NCBI GenBank assembly: GCA_016871615.1
Contig: VHCX01000011.1
Location: 1 to 64,000, forward strand
Direction of reading: 5' to 3'
Origin: Verrucomicrobiota bacterium
GTDB lineage: Bacteria; Verrucomicrobiota; Verrucomicrobiia; Limisphaerales; UBA9464
Length of the DNA stretch: 64,000 nucleotides
Numbering within the stretch: position 1 is the first letter of the stretch; each line of letters begins with the position of its first letter. The translations under genes and the position numbers were made by a program. The notes under the pieces were generated by a model. That model did no database searches, was not told where the DNA came from, and saw nothing but the letters and a program-made list of their open reading frames with translations. Shown in pieces: positions 10,583 to 20,482 of this stretch.

Positions 10583-11737
10583 ATGCAGACGGCGACGACG
10601 ATGGCGGCAACCTCCTTCCAATGGCTCAGGACCGGTGACGAGGCCTTCTCGGCGTTGCTGTCGGCGATTGGGGGTGCCCGGCAATCGGTCTGCCTGGAAA
10701 CCTACATTTTTGCCGCCGGGCAGCCGGGCGAATCCGTGCGCGCCGCCCTGGTCGATGCCGCGCAGCGCGGGGTGTCGGTCCGCGTCCTGGTCGACGGGCT
10801 GGGGTCGTCGTCGCTGGACGAGGGGTTCTTCGACCCCCTGCGCGCCGCCGGCGGGGAACTCCGGGTGTTCAATCCGCTGACGCTGCGCCGGTTGCCAGTC
10901 CGCAGCCACCGGAAGCTGCTCGTCGTCGACCGGGAGTCGGCCTTTACCGGCGGCTTCAACGTCGCTCCGGAATACCTCGGCGATGGGATCCGCTCTGGAT
11001 GGCGCGACATCGGGATCCGGCTCACCGGTCCGGTGGTCGGCAGCCTGGCGGACACCTTCGAGCCGCTCTGGGAACGGGCTGGACGGCGTCCGCCCCGGTT
11101 CGTGCGCCTTCGTCGCCGTGAATCGCCCGCAGGTCCGGAGGAGCCTGCCGCGTTCGACGGATTCCGGGTGCTGCCGAGCGGCCCGGGACGCGGCCGGAAC
11201 GCCTTCCTCGCCGAGTTCCTCGAATGCCTCGAGACGGCCTCCGACGTGCGGATCGCCGTGGCCTACTTCCTGCCGGGTCTGGCGCTTCGGGCGGCCCTCC
11301 GCCGGGTCGCCGCCCGTGGCGGGCGGGTGCGCCTTCTGGTGCCAGGACGGTCCGACGTGGCGATCTCGCAACGGGCGGGCCGGTTCCTTTACGGACGCCT
11401 CCTGCGCTCCGGGGTGGAGATCCGCGAATACGCACCCCAGGTGCTGCACGCCAAGCTTTACCGGGTCGACGATTCGGTCTTCGTGGGTTCGTCGAACCTC
11501 GACACGCGAAGCCTGCACATCAACCACGAGCTCATGGTGAGGATCCGCCACCCGCAGGCCGCCGCGGAGACCGCCGAATGGTTCGATGCCGCAGAGGCGC
11601 TGGCCACTCCGGTCGAGCCCGCCACCTGGGCCCGTTCGCGCTCCGGGTGGGAGCGCATCCGCGAGCGGTGGAGCTTCCTGGTGCTCTCCCGGATCGACCC
11701 CTACGTGACCCGCTGGCTGGCGGAGGATCCCCGGTAG
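10583..11737 (+). CDS. Phospholipase D-like / cardiolipin synthase family protein
   Basis: Two HKD motifs: SHRKLLVVDRESAFTGGFN and HAKLYRVDDSVFVGSSNLDTRS; start could be upstream at 10547; ends TAG. Confidence 0.9.
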   Translation: MQTATTMAATSFQWLRTGDEAFSALLSAIGGARQSVCLETYIFAAGQPGESVRAALVDAAQRGVSVRVLVDGLGSSSLDEGFFDPLRAAGGELRVFNPLTLRRLPVRSHRKLLVVDRESAFTGGFNVAPEYLGDGIRSGWRDIGIRLTGPVVGSLADTFEPLWERAGRRPPRFVRLRRRESPAGPEEPAAFDGFRVLPSGPGRGRNAFLAEFLECLETASDVRIAVAYFLPGLALRAALRRVAARGGRVRLLVPGRSDVAISQRAGRFLYGRLLRSGVEIREYAPQVLHAKLYRVDDSVFVGSSNLDTRSLHINHELMVRIRHPQAAAETAEWFDAAEALATPVEPATWARSRSGWERIRERWSFLVLSRIDPYVTRWLAEDPR

Positions 11738-11752
11738 GCCTGCCGGGCTTTT
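11730..11752 (+). terminator. Candidate intrinsic terminator overlapping the stop of the PLD-like gene
   Basis: cccggta-ggcc-tgccggg stem (one G:U) followed by cTTTT. Confidence 0.4.
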
Positions 11753-11790
11753 GGTCACGGCCCGGCCGGGCCCCTCTCCACGCGCCCGCC

Positions 11791-12690
11791 TCAGGCGACG
11801 CCCTGCAGCGCCCGGATGCGGTCGTCCAGGGGCGGGTGCGAGGCGAACCAGTTGCCGTAGTTGTGGCTGATCTTGAAGGCGGCCAGTGCGGCCGACCGGT
11901 CGTCGAGCACCCCGCCGCCCTCGTGGATCATCTTCAACCGATGCAGCGCCCCGACCATCGCGTCGCGACCCTCGATGCGGGCGGCCATCGCATCGGCCGC
12001 GAATTCGCGCCGCCGGCTGTAGGCCATGACGATGAGCGTCGCCACCAGGCCCAGGAGGATCTGCGCCACCATCGACCCGATGAAGAAGCCGATGCCCGTG
12101 CCGGACGAGCGGCCTTCCTCGTCGCGCCGGTTGCCCTGAAGGAACGAGTCGACCAAGAGCCCGATGATGCGGGAGAAGAAGACCACGAAGGTGTTCAGCA
12201 CGCCCTGGAGCAGCGTCATGGTCACCATGTCGCCGTTGGCGATGTGGGCCACCTCATGCGCCAGCACGCCCTCCACCTCACGCTCGCGCATCTGGCGGAG
12301 CAGGCCGGAGCTGACGGCGACGAGGGCGCTCTTCCGCGAGCGGCCCGTGGCGAAGGCGTTGGCCTCGGGGCTGTCATAGACGCCCACGTCGGGCATGGGG
12401 ATCCCGGCCTTGTGGGCCTGTTCCTCCACCGTCTGGAGCAGCCAGCGCTCGGTCTGGTCGCGGGGCTCCCGGATCAACTCGATGGAGTAGGCGCGGATGG
12501 CCATCCACTTGGAGATGAGCAGCGAGAACAGGCTGCCCGAGAAGCCGATGACCAGGGACATGACCATCAGCCCGGTGTAGCTGATGCCGTGGGCGCCGAT
12601 CCACCGGTCGAGCCCGAGGGCCCGGACCACGGTGGAGATGACCAGGAGGACCGCGAGGTTGGTCAGCGCGAAGAGGGTGATGCGTTTCAT
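11791..12690 (-). CDS. htpX: Membrane M48 metalloprotease HtpX
   Basis: MKRITLFALTNLAVLLVISTVVRALGL...DSPEANAFATGRSRKSALVAVSSGLL...VEGVLAHEVAHIANGDMVTMTLLQG. Confidence 0.95.
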   Translation of the reverse strand: MKRITLFALTNLAVLLVISTVVRALGLDRWIGAHGISYTGLMVMSLVIGFSGSLFSLLISKWMAIRAYSIELIREPRDQTERWLLQTVEEQAHKAGIPMPDVGVYDSPEANAFATGRSRKSALVAVSSGLLRQMREREVEGVLAHEVAHIANGDMVTMTLLQGVLNTFVVFFSRIIGLLVDSFLQGNRRDEEGRSSGTGIGFFIGSMVAQILLGLVATLIVMAYSRRREFAADAMAARIEGRDAMVGALHRLKMIHEGGGVLDDRSAALAAFKISHNYGNWFASHPPLDDRIRALQGVA

Positions 12691-12899
12691 GGATCTGGTT
12701 TGGATCTGGATCGGTCGTCAGCCCGGGGGCTCCCCCGGGGTGGCTACGTGCAGGGGACAGATAGGAGCTTCTGGGGTCTCCCGCAACTGGGACCGGGGGG
12801 GGCGGTTTCGAATGGGCACCGCCGCCGGACCTGGACGCGCGGCGGGGAAATGTTGCCAACCTCCGGCCGCTCCCGTAACTAACCCCGAAGCGTTCCGCC

Positions 12900-13073
12900 A
12901 TGCCCCTGTTTGGCAAACCGAAGAATCCCGAGGAACACCGCTACTACCTGCTGCCCGGGCAGGGTCGGGGGGCCCGCAAGAAGCACCGTCAGCACGTGCT
13001 GGCGGGCATCGTCGTCGGCTGCATCGCCTCGGCGATCCTCGGGTTGCTGCTCTGGCAGATGAACCGGCGCTGA
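12900..13073 (+). CDS. Small single-TM protein, 57 aa, unknown function (below the length cutoff of the supplied ORF track)
   Basis: ATG at 12900 to TGA at 13071..13073 reads MPLFGKPKNPEEHRYYLLPGQGRGARKKHRQHVLAGIVVGCIASAILGLLLWQMNRR; basic linker then one hydrophobic helix. Confidence 0.65.
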   Translation: MPLFGKPKNPEEHRYYLLPGQGRGARKKHRQHVLAGIVVGCIASAILGLLLWQMNRR

Positions 13074-13122
13074 AGCCGGCCGTCCGGACGAAGAGGTCCG
13101 GCGTTGGTCCCGACGGTCCGGT

Positions 13123-14064
13123 TCAGCGCCGGGTCTGCTCCCACTGCAACAACAGGTCGCCCATGGCGTTGAGCGGCGCCGCGGCCCGGGTGGGCACCAG
13201 ATGCTGACGGAGGTACTGGATGGCCGCCTCGTGGTCGTTCACCGATCGGGGCAGCGTCGTGCCCGAGGCGTTCGGATGGCCGCCCCCGTCGAATCGGGCC
13301 GCCACCTTCAGGGCCTCCCCGTTGCGGCTGCGGAAGCTCACGATGAAGGCCCCGTTGCCCTTCTTGAAGAGGGTCGCCAGCACCGGGTGCGGCGTGGCCC
13401 CGCGTTCGAGCAGCTGGTGGACGATGACGTTCGTGTTGCCCACCACCGGGTGGACGAGCCCGACCTCCGGGCTGAGCGCCTCGACATGCTCCCGGGCCCA
13501 GGCGAAGCCGATGGGGTCCTCCACCCGGCGCCGGACCCGCATGACCTCGAGCAACGGATGGTCGAGGAGCGCCTCGACGCGGCCGCCGATCAGCGAATGC
13601 AGGTTCCAGAACCCGTACGACTTGACGAGGTTGGCGTAGTCGCAGGCCTCCACGAAGTCGGCGTGGGTCTCGTCGAACAGGTCGCCGATGTCGGCGAGCT
13701 GGACGATGCGGTCCAGCTCCGGGGAGCCGAGCCCGTGTTCCCGGGCGAGTTCGTGGCACAGCCGGCTGGCGGACTTGGCCGAGTCATGCACCAGTCGCGC
13801 GGCCGTCGGCCGGGTCTCGGTGGCATGGTGGTCCACCACCAGCCAGCCTTTCCGGTCGAGGCGGGTCTCGAAGGTGAAGTCGCTGACCCAGGCCGAGCGT
13901 TCGTTGAGCTGCCGGGCCTTCCAGCCCTGGTAGTGGTAGGCCTCCAGGAGCACCTCCCTGCCGAACAGGTGCCGGGCCAGACGCTGCAGCAACAGGCCGG
14001 AGACCAGCCCGTCGAGATCGCTCTCGTGGGTCAGCACCACCTGAGGTTCCGTCAAGGGGTCCAT
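13123..14064 (-). CDS. DHH family phosphoesterase
   Basis: VVLTHESDLDGLVSGLLLQRL...GWLVVDHHATETRP...ADIGDLFDE...ARFDGGGHPNASGTTLP. Confidence 0.85.
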   Translation of the reverse strand: MDPLTEPQVVLTHESDLDGLVSGLLLQRLARHLFGREVLLEAYHYQGWKARQLNERSAWVSDFTFETRLDRKGWLVVDHHATETRPTAARLVHDSAKSASRLCHELAREHGLGSPELDRIVQLADIGDLFDETHADFVEACDYANLVKSYGFWNLHSLIGGRVEALLDHPLLEVMRVRRRVEDPIGFAWAREHVEALSPEVGLVHPVVGNTNVIVHQLLERGATPHPVLATLFKKGNGAFIVSFRSRNGEALKVAARFDGGGHPNASGTTLPRSVNDHEAAIQYLRQHLVPTRAAAPLNAMGDLLLQWEQTRR

Positions 14065-14125
14065 CGAGCCGCTGAGGCTAATGGAGCTCCGTCCGTGCGG
14101 AAACGGAAATGATGGGCCCTGAGCC

Positions 14126-17100
14126 TTATTTCGACGCGGTCGGCAGGCGTTCGAGGTACTCGAGCACCGAGGCCAGTTCACGCACGGTCAGCCCGGCGGC
14201 GAGGCCCTCGGGCATGAGCGAGCGTTGCTGCTTCTCGCGACGGGTGATCTGCGAGACCGGCAGGGTCTGCTCGACGGCGGCGATGGTGCGCACCGTCACC
14301 GCGTCGGCGGCCTCGCGCACCACGAACCCGTCGACCTCGGTCCCGTCCTTGAGCTCGAAGTGGTTGGCCACGAAGCCCTGCGCCAGCGTCTTGTTGGGCA
14401 GGAGGATCGCCTCGGCCAGTTCGCGCCGCCGGTACACGGTTGCGATGGTGCCGAGGTAGGGGCCCTTGAGCGGCTCGTCGGCCTTGACCGTGTGGCAGCC
14501 GTTGCAGCCGATCTGCCCGAAGAGCTGGCCTCCGCGGGTGGCGTCGCCGGAGGTCTTCAGCACCTGCGCCAGGACCTCCTCGACCGGCAGGTCGCCGACC
14601 TTGGCGGCCTTGGCCTCGGCCCGGAACCTGTCCGGGTCGATCTTCAGGCGCCCGATGGTCTCGCGGGCCGTCTTGGAGATCGCCGGATCGGGGTCGTCGA
14701 GGGCCGTGACGAACGCGGCCGCCCTCGAGGCGTCCCCGATCTGGGCCGCGGCCTTGAGGATCTGCAGGCGTCGCTTCGGCTGCGACCAACCGGTGTCGAG
14801 CGAGGCGTTGGCCGCGGCCCGGGCCTCGGGCGCGCCCACCTTGCGCGAGGCCAGGCGCAGGACGGCAGCCTCAGCCAGCGCCGAGGCGGGGCCTTCAGCC
14901 TCGGCCGCCACCGCCTCAAACACGCCATGGACCTGGTCGAGCTTCGGCGCGTTCCGGAAGGCGTTGGCGGCCTTCTCGGCGAGGTTGTTCTCGGACTTGG
15001 TGGACTGGACCTTCGGCAGGGCCCGCAACACGGCGCGCCAGGCCTCGGGATCCACGGTCCGGGTCAGGGCGATGACCGCCTGGGCCCGGGCGGCGTCGGA
15101 GGTCTCATCGGCCTCGGCGGCCCGGACCAGCAACGGCACGGCCTTGGCCGTGATCTCCTCGGCCTCCGCCAATTGACCGGCCACCGCCGGCAGCAGGCTG
15201 GCCTCGGAGGCCGCCCGCGCCAGGAGCGTGTCGAGGGCGTCGCCGGCGGGGATGCGATGGCGGGCAAATTCCCGGCCGAGGTGGGCGGCCTCGGCGGCCT
15301 TGGCCCGGCTCAGCTGTGCCTTGAGGGCGGCGGCGATGCGCGCCGTGCCCTCCCAGGCCTCGGGTTGGTAGTAGGGCCCGCGGGTGTCCGGGCGTGTGCC
15401 CCAGGAGTCGCCCTTCCAAGGCCCTTCCTGGAAGTGCAGGCGGCAGAGGGCGGTGATGAGCCCGGCGCGACGCGCGGCCTCCTTCTCGGTCTCAAGCCGC
15501 TGGAGGAGCCCGTCCACCACGCGGGTCTGATGCAGCGACTGGAGGACCCTCAGGGCGGCCGTGCGCGCCGCATCGGGCGCCGTCGCCTGGTCGACGACCT
15601 TGAGGCAGGCGTCGGCGGCGGACAGGTCGGTGAGAGCGCGGACCACCGCGTGGGCGACGATCGGATCGGAATCGGCGAGGTGGCGTGCCAGGGCCGGGAC
15701 CGAGGCCGGGCCGGCCAGACGGGACGCCGCGTTGGCCGCCGAGCGACGGACCACCGGGTCGCGGGAGTCGAGGAGCCGGCCGATCCGGTCCGGAGCGACC
15801 AGGCCCAGCGGCCGGGCGGATCCCGCCAGGGCGTGCAGGATGGCCGGGGCCACGGCCTCGTCGGCCAGCCGCTTGGCGAGCAGGCTCTTCGATTCCGTGG
15901 GCCATCCCAGGGCCAGGGCGTTGACCGCCGCGATGCGTGAGGCCTTGGCGGTGGATGCGTCGGCGACGAGGTCGCGCAAAGCGGCCAGCGTCGCCTTGCG
16001 GTCCGCGCGGCCCGCGGCGATCCGGCGGAGCAGGGTCCGTTGGGCCTCTAGGCGGCGTCGGTGGCTGGGCGAGCGCAGCGCCTCGACGAGCTTCTCCGGC
16101 GCGAGGGTCTCGAAGTCGGGCATCGCGGGCGGCGTGTAGCCCTTCGGGGCGATGCGGGCGACGAAACCGACCTCGGGCCCGACCCAGGTGAACGACGCAC
16201 CCTTCCAGCTGGCGGCGTACACCGCGCTGTTGCCGTCCACGTCGAGGTCGGTCACGCGGGGGAGCCGCAGGAATTCCTCCTGGCTGGCGCCCACGGTGGC
16301 TCCCTTCGGCGTCAGGCCATGGTGGAAGACTCGGTCGCGTCCCCAGTCGGCGGTGAAGGGGGCGTTGTTCCAACGGGCCGGCAGGCCGGGCTCGTCGATC
16401 CACGCCGCGCCGCAGCCCGATCCCCCGCCGTAGTCGGCGAGGGGCTGGATGATCTCGTCGCCGAAGTTCTTGAAGAGGCGCGGATAGCCGTGCTGGGTGC
16501 GCCCGCTGAAGTGGTGGAGGCGGATGTCCCAGCCGCCGCCGTCGTTGGTGTTGTCGCGCGTGAAGCCCTCGAGCTCCGGGCTCAGCGCCACCTCGAGGAT
16601 GTTCCGCGTGCCGTCGGCCCACGTCTCCAGGCCGCTGCCGTCGGGCCGGAACCGCACCACGCCGCCTCCGCGCATCTGCAGCCGGGTGCCGTCGGTGCCC
16701 ACCGCCTCCAGGAAGCCGAAGTCGCCGATCGCCGCATACAGCCAGCCGTCGATGCCCAGCGTCAGTCCGTTGGACCCGTGGTCGGCCGGCCGGTCCTTGA
16801 AGGTCCAGCCGATGCCGCGGATGAGCGTCTGCTTCCCGTCGGCCACGCCGTCCCCGTCCTGGTCGATGAACACGCTCACGTCGGGTGGGTGCAGCAGGTA
16901 GAGCCGGTCATGGTCCCAGACCAGTCCGCGCGGGGAATCGACATCGGCCACGAAGGCCTTCACCTCGTCGCCCTGACCGTCGCCGTTGGTGTCGCGCACG
17001 CGCAGCACCCGGCCCAGGTGGGGCTTGCGGTCGAGCGAACCATTGCCGTCGCTCGAGACGTAGAGGGTGCCGTCGGTGGCCGCCGCCACGAACACCGGGT

Positions 17101-17323
17101 AGTTCACGGCCGGCGGCGTCGCGAAGAGGGTCACCTGAAACTCCGGCGGTGCGCCCACGTCCTTCAGGAGCCCCTCGACCTTGTCCACCACGACCGCCGG
17201 CAGGCGTGACAGTTCCTCCGGGGTCGGTTGGCGGTCCTTGGCGGTGAAGGTCTGGGCGCCCAGGGGTGGCACGGCCAGGCCCAGGGCGGCCAGCAGGTCA
17301 AGTCGCTTGAGGGAAGGCTTCAT
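14126..17323 (-). CDS. PVC-type haem-binding protein: membrane-bound dehydrogenase-like beta-propeller, HEAT repeats, C-terminal CxxCH domain
   Basis: [43 protein letters not shown]...[25 protein letters not shown]-like middle; C-terminal [31 protein letters not shown]. Confidence 0.88.
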   Translation of the reverse strand: MKPSLKRLDLLAALGLAVPPLGAQTFTAKDRQPTPEELSRLPAVVVDKVEGLLKDVGAPPEFQVTLFATPPAVNYPVFVAAATDGTLYVSSDGNGSLDRKPHLGRVLRVRDTNGDGQGDEVKAFVADVDSPRGLVWDHDRLYLLHPPDVSVFIDQDGDGVADGKQTLIRGIGWTFKDRPADHGSNGLTLGIDGWLYAAIGDFGFLEAVGTDGTRLQMRGGGVVRFRPDGSGLETWADGTRNILEVALSPELEGFTRDNTNDGGGWDIRLHHFSGRTQHGYPRLFKNFGDEIIQPLADYGGGSGCGAAWIDEPGLPARWNNAPFTADWGRDRVFHHGLTPKGATVGASQEEFLRLPRVTDLDVDGNSAVYAASWKGASFTWVGPEVGFVARIAPKGYTPPAMPDFETLAPEKLVEALRSPSHRRRLEAQRTLLRRIAAGRADRKATLAALRDLVADASTAKASRIAAVNALALGWPTESKSLLAKRLADEAVAPAILHALAGSARPLGLVAPDRIGRLLDSRDPVVRRSAANAASRLAGPASVPALARHLADSDPIVAHAVVRALTDLSAADACLKVVDQATAPDAARTAALRVLQSLHQTRVVDGLLQRLETEKEAARRAGLITALCRLHFQEGPWKGDSWGTRPDTRGPYYQPEAWEGTARIAAALKAQLSRAKAAEAAHLGREFARHRIPAGDALDTLLARAASEASLLPAVAGQLAEAEEITAKAVPLLVRAAEADETSDAARAQAVIALTRTVDPEAWRAVLRALPKVQSTKSENNLAEKAANAFRNAPKLDQVHGVFEAVAAEAEGPASALAEAAVLRLASRKVGAPEARAAANASLDTGWSQPKRRLQILKAAAQIGDASRAAAFVTALDDPDPAISKTARETIGRLKIDPDRFRAEAKAAKVGDLPVEEVLAQVLKTSGDATRGGQLFGQIGCNGCHTVKADEPLKGPYLGTIATVYRRRELAEAILLPNKTLAQGFVANHFELKDGTEVDGFVVREAADAVTVRTIAAVEQTLPVSQITRREKQQRSLMPEGLAAGLTVRELASVLEYLERLPTASK

Positions 17324-17471
17324 GGTGGACCGTCATCCTGCCGTCCTGGTGCCTCTGCTGGCAATGGGCGGGCGGCGGCTTCCCACTTCGGGCGTGACAA
17401 ATCGCAACGGCGGGCGCAATGAAAGATCTTTGAGTCCCCAACCGCCCGGCCGAGCCGGGATCGCCGTCGCC

Positions 17472-18227
17472 ATGAACCGAATGGAATCCGCCCGCTCCCA
17501 GTCGCCGGTGTCCGAAACCCGCGGGGCGCGGGCCTTCACCCTGATCGAACTCCTGGTGGTCATCGCCATCATCGCGATCCTCGCCGGGATGCTGCTGCCG
17601 GCGCTCTCCAAGGCCAAGGAACAGGGCCAGCGCACCCGCTGCCTCTCGAACCTCAAGCAGATCCTCCTGGCGACGCAGATGTACACCAACGACAACGAGG
17701 ACTACCTGCCCTACACCTCCTGGAGTTCAGGCACCTTCAATGTCGCCAACTGGTGCTACATGCGGGTGGCGACCAACCGGCCGGACCACACGGTCGAGCG
17801 CAGCCAGCTGTGGAACTACCACACCTCGAGGGCGCTGACCTTCTGTCCCATCGACCGGACCAACACGCCGCTCTTCAAGGTGCGCGAGCAGAAGGTCTCG
17901 AGCTACATGATGAACGGGGCCGTCTCGAAGTATTCGACCGGTCCCCGGGACGGCTTCACCACCTACAAGCTGGCCCAATTCAATCCCGACTCGATGCTCT
18001 ATTGGGAGGCCGACGAGAAGCAGCCCTCCAATTTCGACAACGTCGCCAGCCGCCCCGACGAGGGGGTGACCCAGCGCCACAACACCGGCACCGTCATGGG
18101 CATGTTCGGCGGACAGACCGAGTACATGCGCTTCCGGACCTACTACCAGGAGGCCGGCATCGGCGGCTTCCGGGGCATGCGTCCCGGTCGCTTCTGGTGC
18201 GTGCCCGGCTCGCCGACCGGCGAGTGA
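17472..18227 (+). CDS. Prepilin-type N-terminal domain protein (pseudopilin-like), lacks the DGH tail motif
   Basis: [80 protein letters not shown]. Confidence 0.87.
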   Translation: MNRMESARSQSPVSETRGARAFTLIELLVVIAIIAILAGMLLPALSKAKEQGQRTRCLSNLKQILLATQMYTNDNEDYLPYTSWSSGTFNVANWCYMRVATNRPDHTVERSQLWNYHTSRALTFCPIDRTNTPLFKVREQKVSSYMMNGAVSKYSTGPRDGFTTYKLAQFNPDSMLYWEADEKQPSNFDNVASRPDEGVTQRHNTGTVMGMFGGQTEYMRFRTYYQEAGIGGFRGMRPGRFWCVPGSPTGE

Positions 18228-18252
18228 CGCCCCGGCCATTTGGATACGACCC

Positions 18253-18651
18253 ATGAAGACTCCCATCGGACGGACCGTGAGCGGGATGGCGTTGCCGCTG
18301 CTGGCCCTGGCGGTGCTGGCGGGCTGCGGGGCCCGGCAGGACGACGACCTGAAGACCGCCTCCACGCCGGCCGAGGCGGCCAGCCAGATCGAGCGTGCCT
18401 TCGCCGGGGCGCCGGAGGCGACGCGCCATGCCGCCGAAGTGGCGGCCGAGGCGTTGCGGCGCGGGGAGTACGAGAAGGCCGTGGTGTCGCTCACGACCGT
18501 GAGGACGGCCCCCAACGTGACCCTCGACCAAGGCATGGCGGTCCACCAGTCCACGCTCCAGCTCGAGGCCCGGTTGGCGGCGGAGATCGCCGCCGGGAAT
18601 GAGGCAGCGTCCCGCGCCTATGGGTTGCTGAAGGCCATGAAGGCCAAGTGA
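18253..18651 (+). CDS. Small putative lipoprotein, unknown function
   Basis: MKTPIGRTVSGMALPLLALAVLAGCGARQDDDLKTAS: lipobox LAGC; starts 25 nt after the pseudopilin stop. Confidence 0.7.
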   Translation: MKTPIGRTVSGMALPLLALAVLAGCGARQDDDLKTASTPAEAASQIERAFAGAPEATRHAAEVAAEALRRGEYEKAVVSLTTVRTAPNVTLDQGMAVHQSTLQLEARLAAEIAAGNEAASRAYGLLKAMKAK

Positions 18652-18682
18652 CGGTGGGGATGGCCGGGTGATCGGGATTTCA

Positions 18683-18714
18683 GGGCCGTTTTTTGGGGCC
18701 GTTTTTGGGGTCCG
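18683..18714. repeat. Intergenic G-rich tandem repeat, gggccgttttttgg / ggccgtttttgg / ggtccg
   Basis: Direct reading; lies between convergent genes. Confidence 0.7.
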
Positions 18715-18799
18715 TCTTCGGTTCCGCCCGGGCTGGATCCGTGGACCTGGAGCGCGACGACGTCGCTGGCCCCCCGCCGATGGGCCTGGTGCGTGAACC

Positions 18800-18831
18800 G
18801 GGTCCAGCGGGGACAGGGTCCAGCGGGGATA
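18800..18831. repeat. 16-bp tandem duplication gggtccagcggggaca / gggtccagcggggata
   Basis: Direct reading; 15 of 16 bases identical. Confidence 0.8.
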
Positions 18832-18850
18832 GGATCGGTCTCCAACGGTG

Positions 18851-20266
18851 TCAGATCTCCCAGCCCTTGCGGCTGTCGCGCTTCACGAAGCGGTCGGCCT
18901 CGGGCAGGTTGGTGGACCGCATGTTGGGGCCGTCCCAGTCCATCACGCGGCCCTCGCCGACCCGCACGGCGATGCAGCCCAGCAGGATGATCTCGGTGAG
19001 GTAGGCGGCGATGTCGAAGTTGGAGTAGGCCGGCGTGCCGTCGCGCATCATCCGGAACCACTCCTCGTTGTGGCCCGGCGAGCGCGGGATGGTCTGCGGC
19101 ACGGCCTTGACCGCCTCATGGGTGTTGCCCGGCTGGAAGATCTTCTCGGAGCCGACCATCAGGAAGAACTGCGAGCCGTAGTCGTCGGGCGAGAACAGCT
19201 TGCCCTGGTCGCCGACCAGCAGGCAGCCGCTGGCCGGCAGCGAGCCCTTGAGGGTGACGATCTCGCGGGTCAGGTCGGCGCTGGGGCGCAGTGGCGCCAA
19301 GTCCTTGTCCGACGGGTTGCCGTCGTACCACCAGAACTTGAGCGGAGGCAGTCCGTCGCGCTCCGGGAACTCGAAGCGGATGCGCGAGGTTTTGGCGAAG
19401 GTCTCCGGGAACGACTGCGAGGTCAGTTCGGCCACCACGCGGGTCGGATAGCCCAGCTTGAGCGCCCGGAAGGGCATGTTGACGGTGTGGCAGGCCATGT
19501 CGCCCAAGGCGCCGGTGCCGAAGTCGTTCCAGCCGCGCCAGGCGAAGCCATGGTACACGCCCTTCTTGAAGGGACGGTGCTGAGCGGGCCCGAGCCACAG
19601 GTCCCAGTCGAGCGACTCGGGCACGGGGTCGGAGCCCTCCGGGCGCGTGAGGCCCTGGGGCCACACCGGCCGGTTGGACCAGACATGCAGCTCGGTGACC
19701 TTGCCGAGGATCCCCGACTGGATGACCTCCACGGCCCGGCGCAGGCCGCTGCCCGCGCTGCCCTGGTTGCCCATCTGCGTGGCCAGCTTGCCGTCGCGGG
19801 CGAGTTGGCGAAGGACGCGCGCCTCGTGGACCGTCTGGGTGAGCGGCTTCTGGCAGTAGATGTGCTTGCCCAGGCGCATGGCCGTGGCCGCGGCGACGCC
19901 ATGCACATGGTCGGGTGTGGAGATGGTGACCGCATCGATCGACCTGCCGATCTGGTCGAACATCTTCCGGAAGTCCTGGAACTGCTGGGCCTTGGGATAC
20001 TTCTGCCCCTTCTGGGCGAGGGTGGTCCGGTCGACGTCGCACAGGCCGACGATGGTGCCGCCGCAGCGCGCGGCGTCGTCGGTGTCGCTGGAACCCTTGC
20101 CGCCCACGCCGATGCAGCCGACCTGGATCCGGTCGTTGGCGCCCAGCACCGAGCCCACGTAGGGGAAGGCGAACGCGGCGGCGGTGGCGGCGGCACCGCG
20201 GCGCAAGAAACGGCGGCGGTCGAGGCGGTGGGGGCCGGGCACGGCGGGGGAGGGCGTGGGATTCAT
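18851..20266 (-). CDS. Gfo/Idh/MocA family oxidoreductase with Tat-like signal
   Basis: LDRRRFLRRGAAATAAAFAFPYVGSVLGANDRIQVGCIGVGGKG...DAVTISTPDHVHGVAAATAMRLGKHIYCQKPLTQTVHEAR. Confidence 0.93.
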   Translation of the reverse strand: MNPTPSPAVPGPHRLDRRRFLRRGAAATAAAFAFPYVGSVLGANDRIQVGCIGVGGKGSSDTDDAARCGGTIVGLCDVDRTTLAQKGQKYPKAQQFQDFRKMFDQIGRSIDAVTISTPDHVHGVAAATAMRLGKHIYCQKPLTQTVHEARVLRQLARDGKLATQMGNQGSAGSGLRRAVEVIQSGILGKVTELHVWSNRPVWPQGLTRPEGSDPVPESLDWDLWLGPAQHRPFKKGVYHGFAWRGWNDFGTGALGDMACHTVNMPFRALKLGYPTRVVAELTSQSFPETFAKTSRIRFEFPERDGLPPLKFWWYDGNPSDKDLAPLRPSADLTREIVTLKGSLPASGCLLVGDQGKLFSPDDYGSQFFLMVGSEKIFQPGNTHEAVKAVPQTIPRSPGHNEEWFRMMRDGTPAYSNFDIAAYLTEIILLGCIAVRVGEGRVMDWDGPNMRSTNLPEADRFVKRDSRKGWEI

Positions 20267-20482
20267 GGAATGAGCAAGGAGCTAACAGGCTCCGATCGGG
20301 CCGTCAATGCAGCGGGCAAGCCGCAGGATCGCCGACCCGGGTATGGATTGCGCTCCCAAGCCGTCCCGGGGTCTTCCCGAACGGGCGCTTGACCGGCCGT
20401 TCCTGCGATCCGTAGTGTCCCGTCTCTTTGCCGGAACTCGGGAACCCGTGTCCCGGCGCCATTCCATCGCAGCAAGAAGCAC

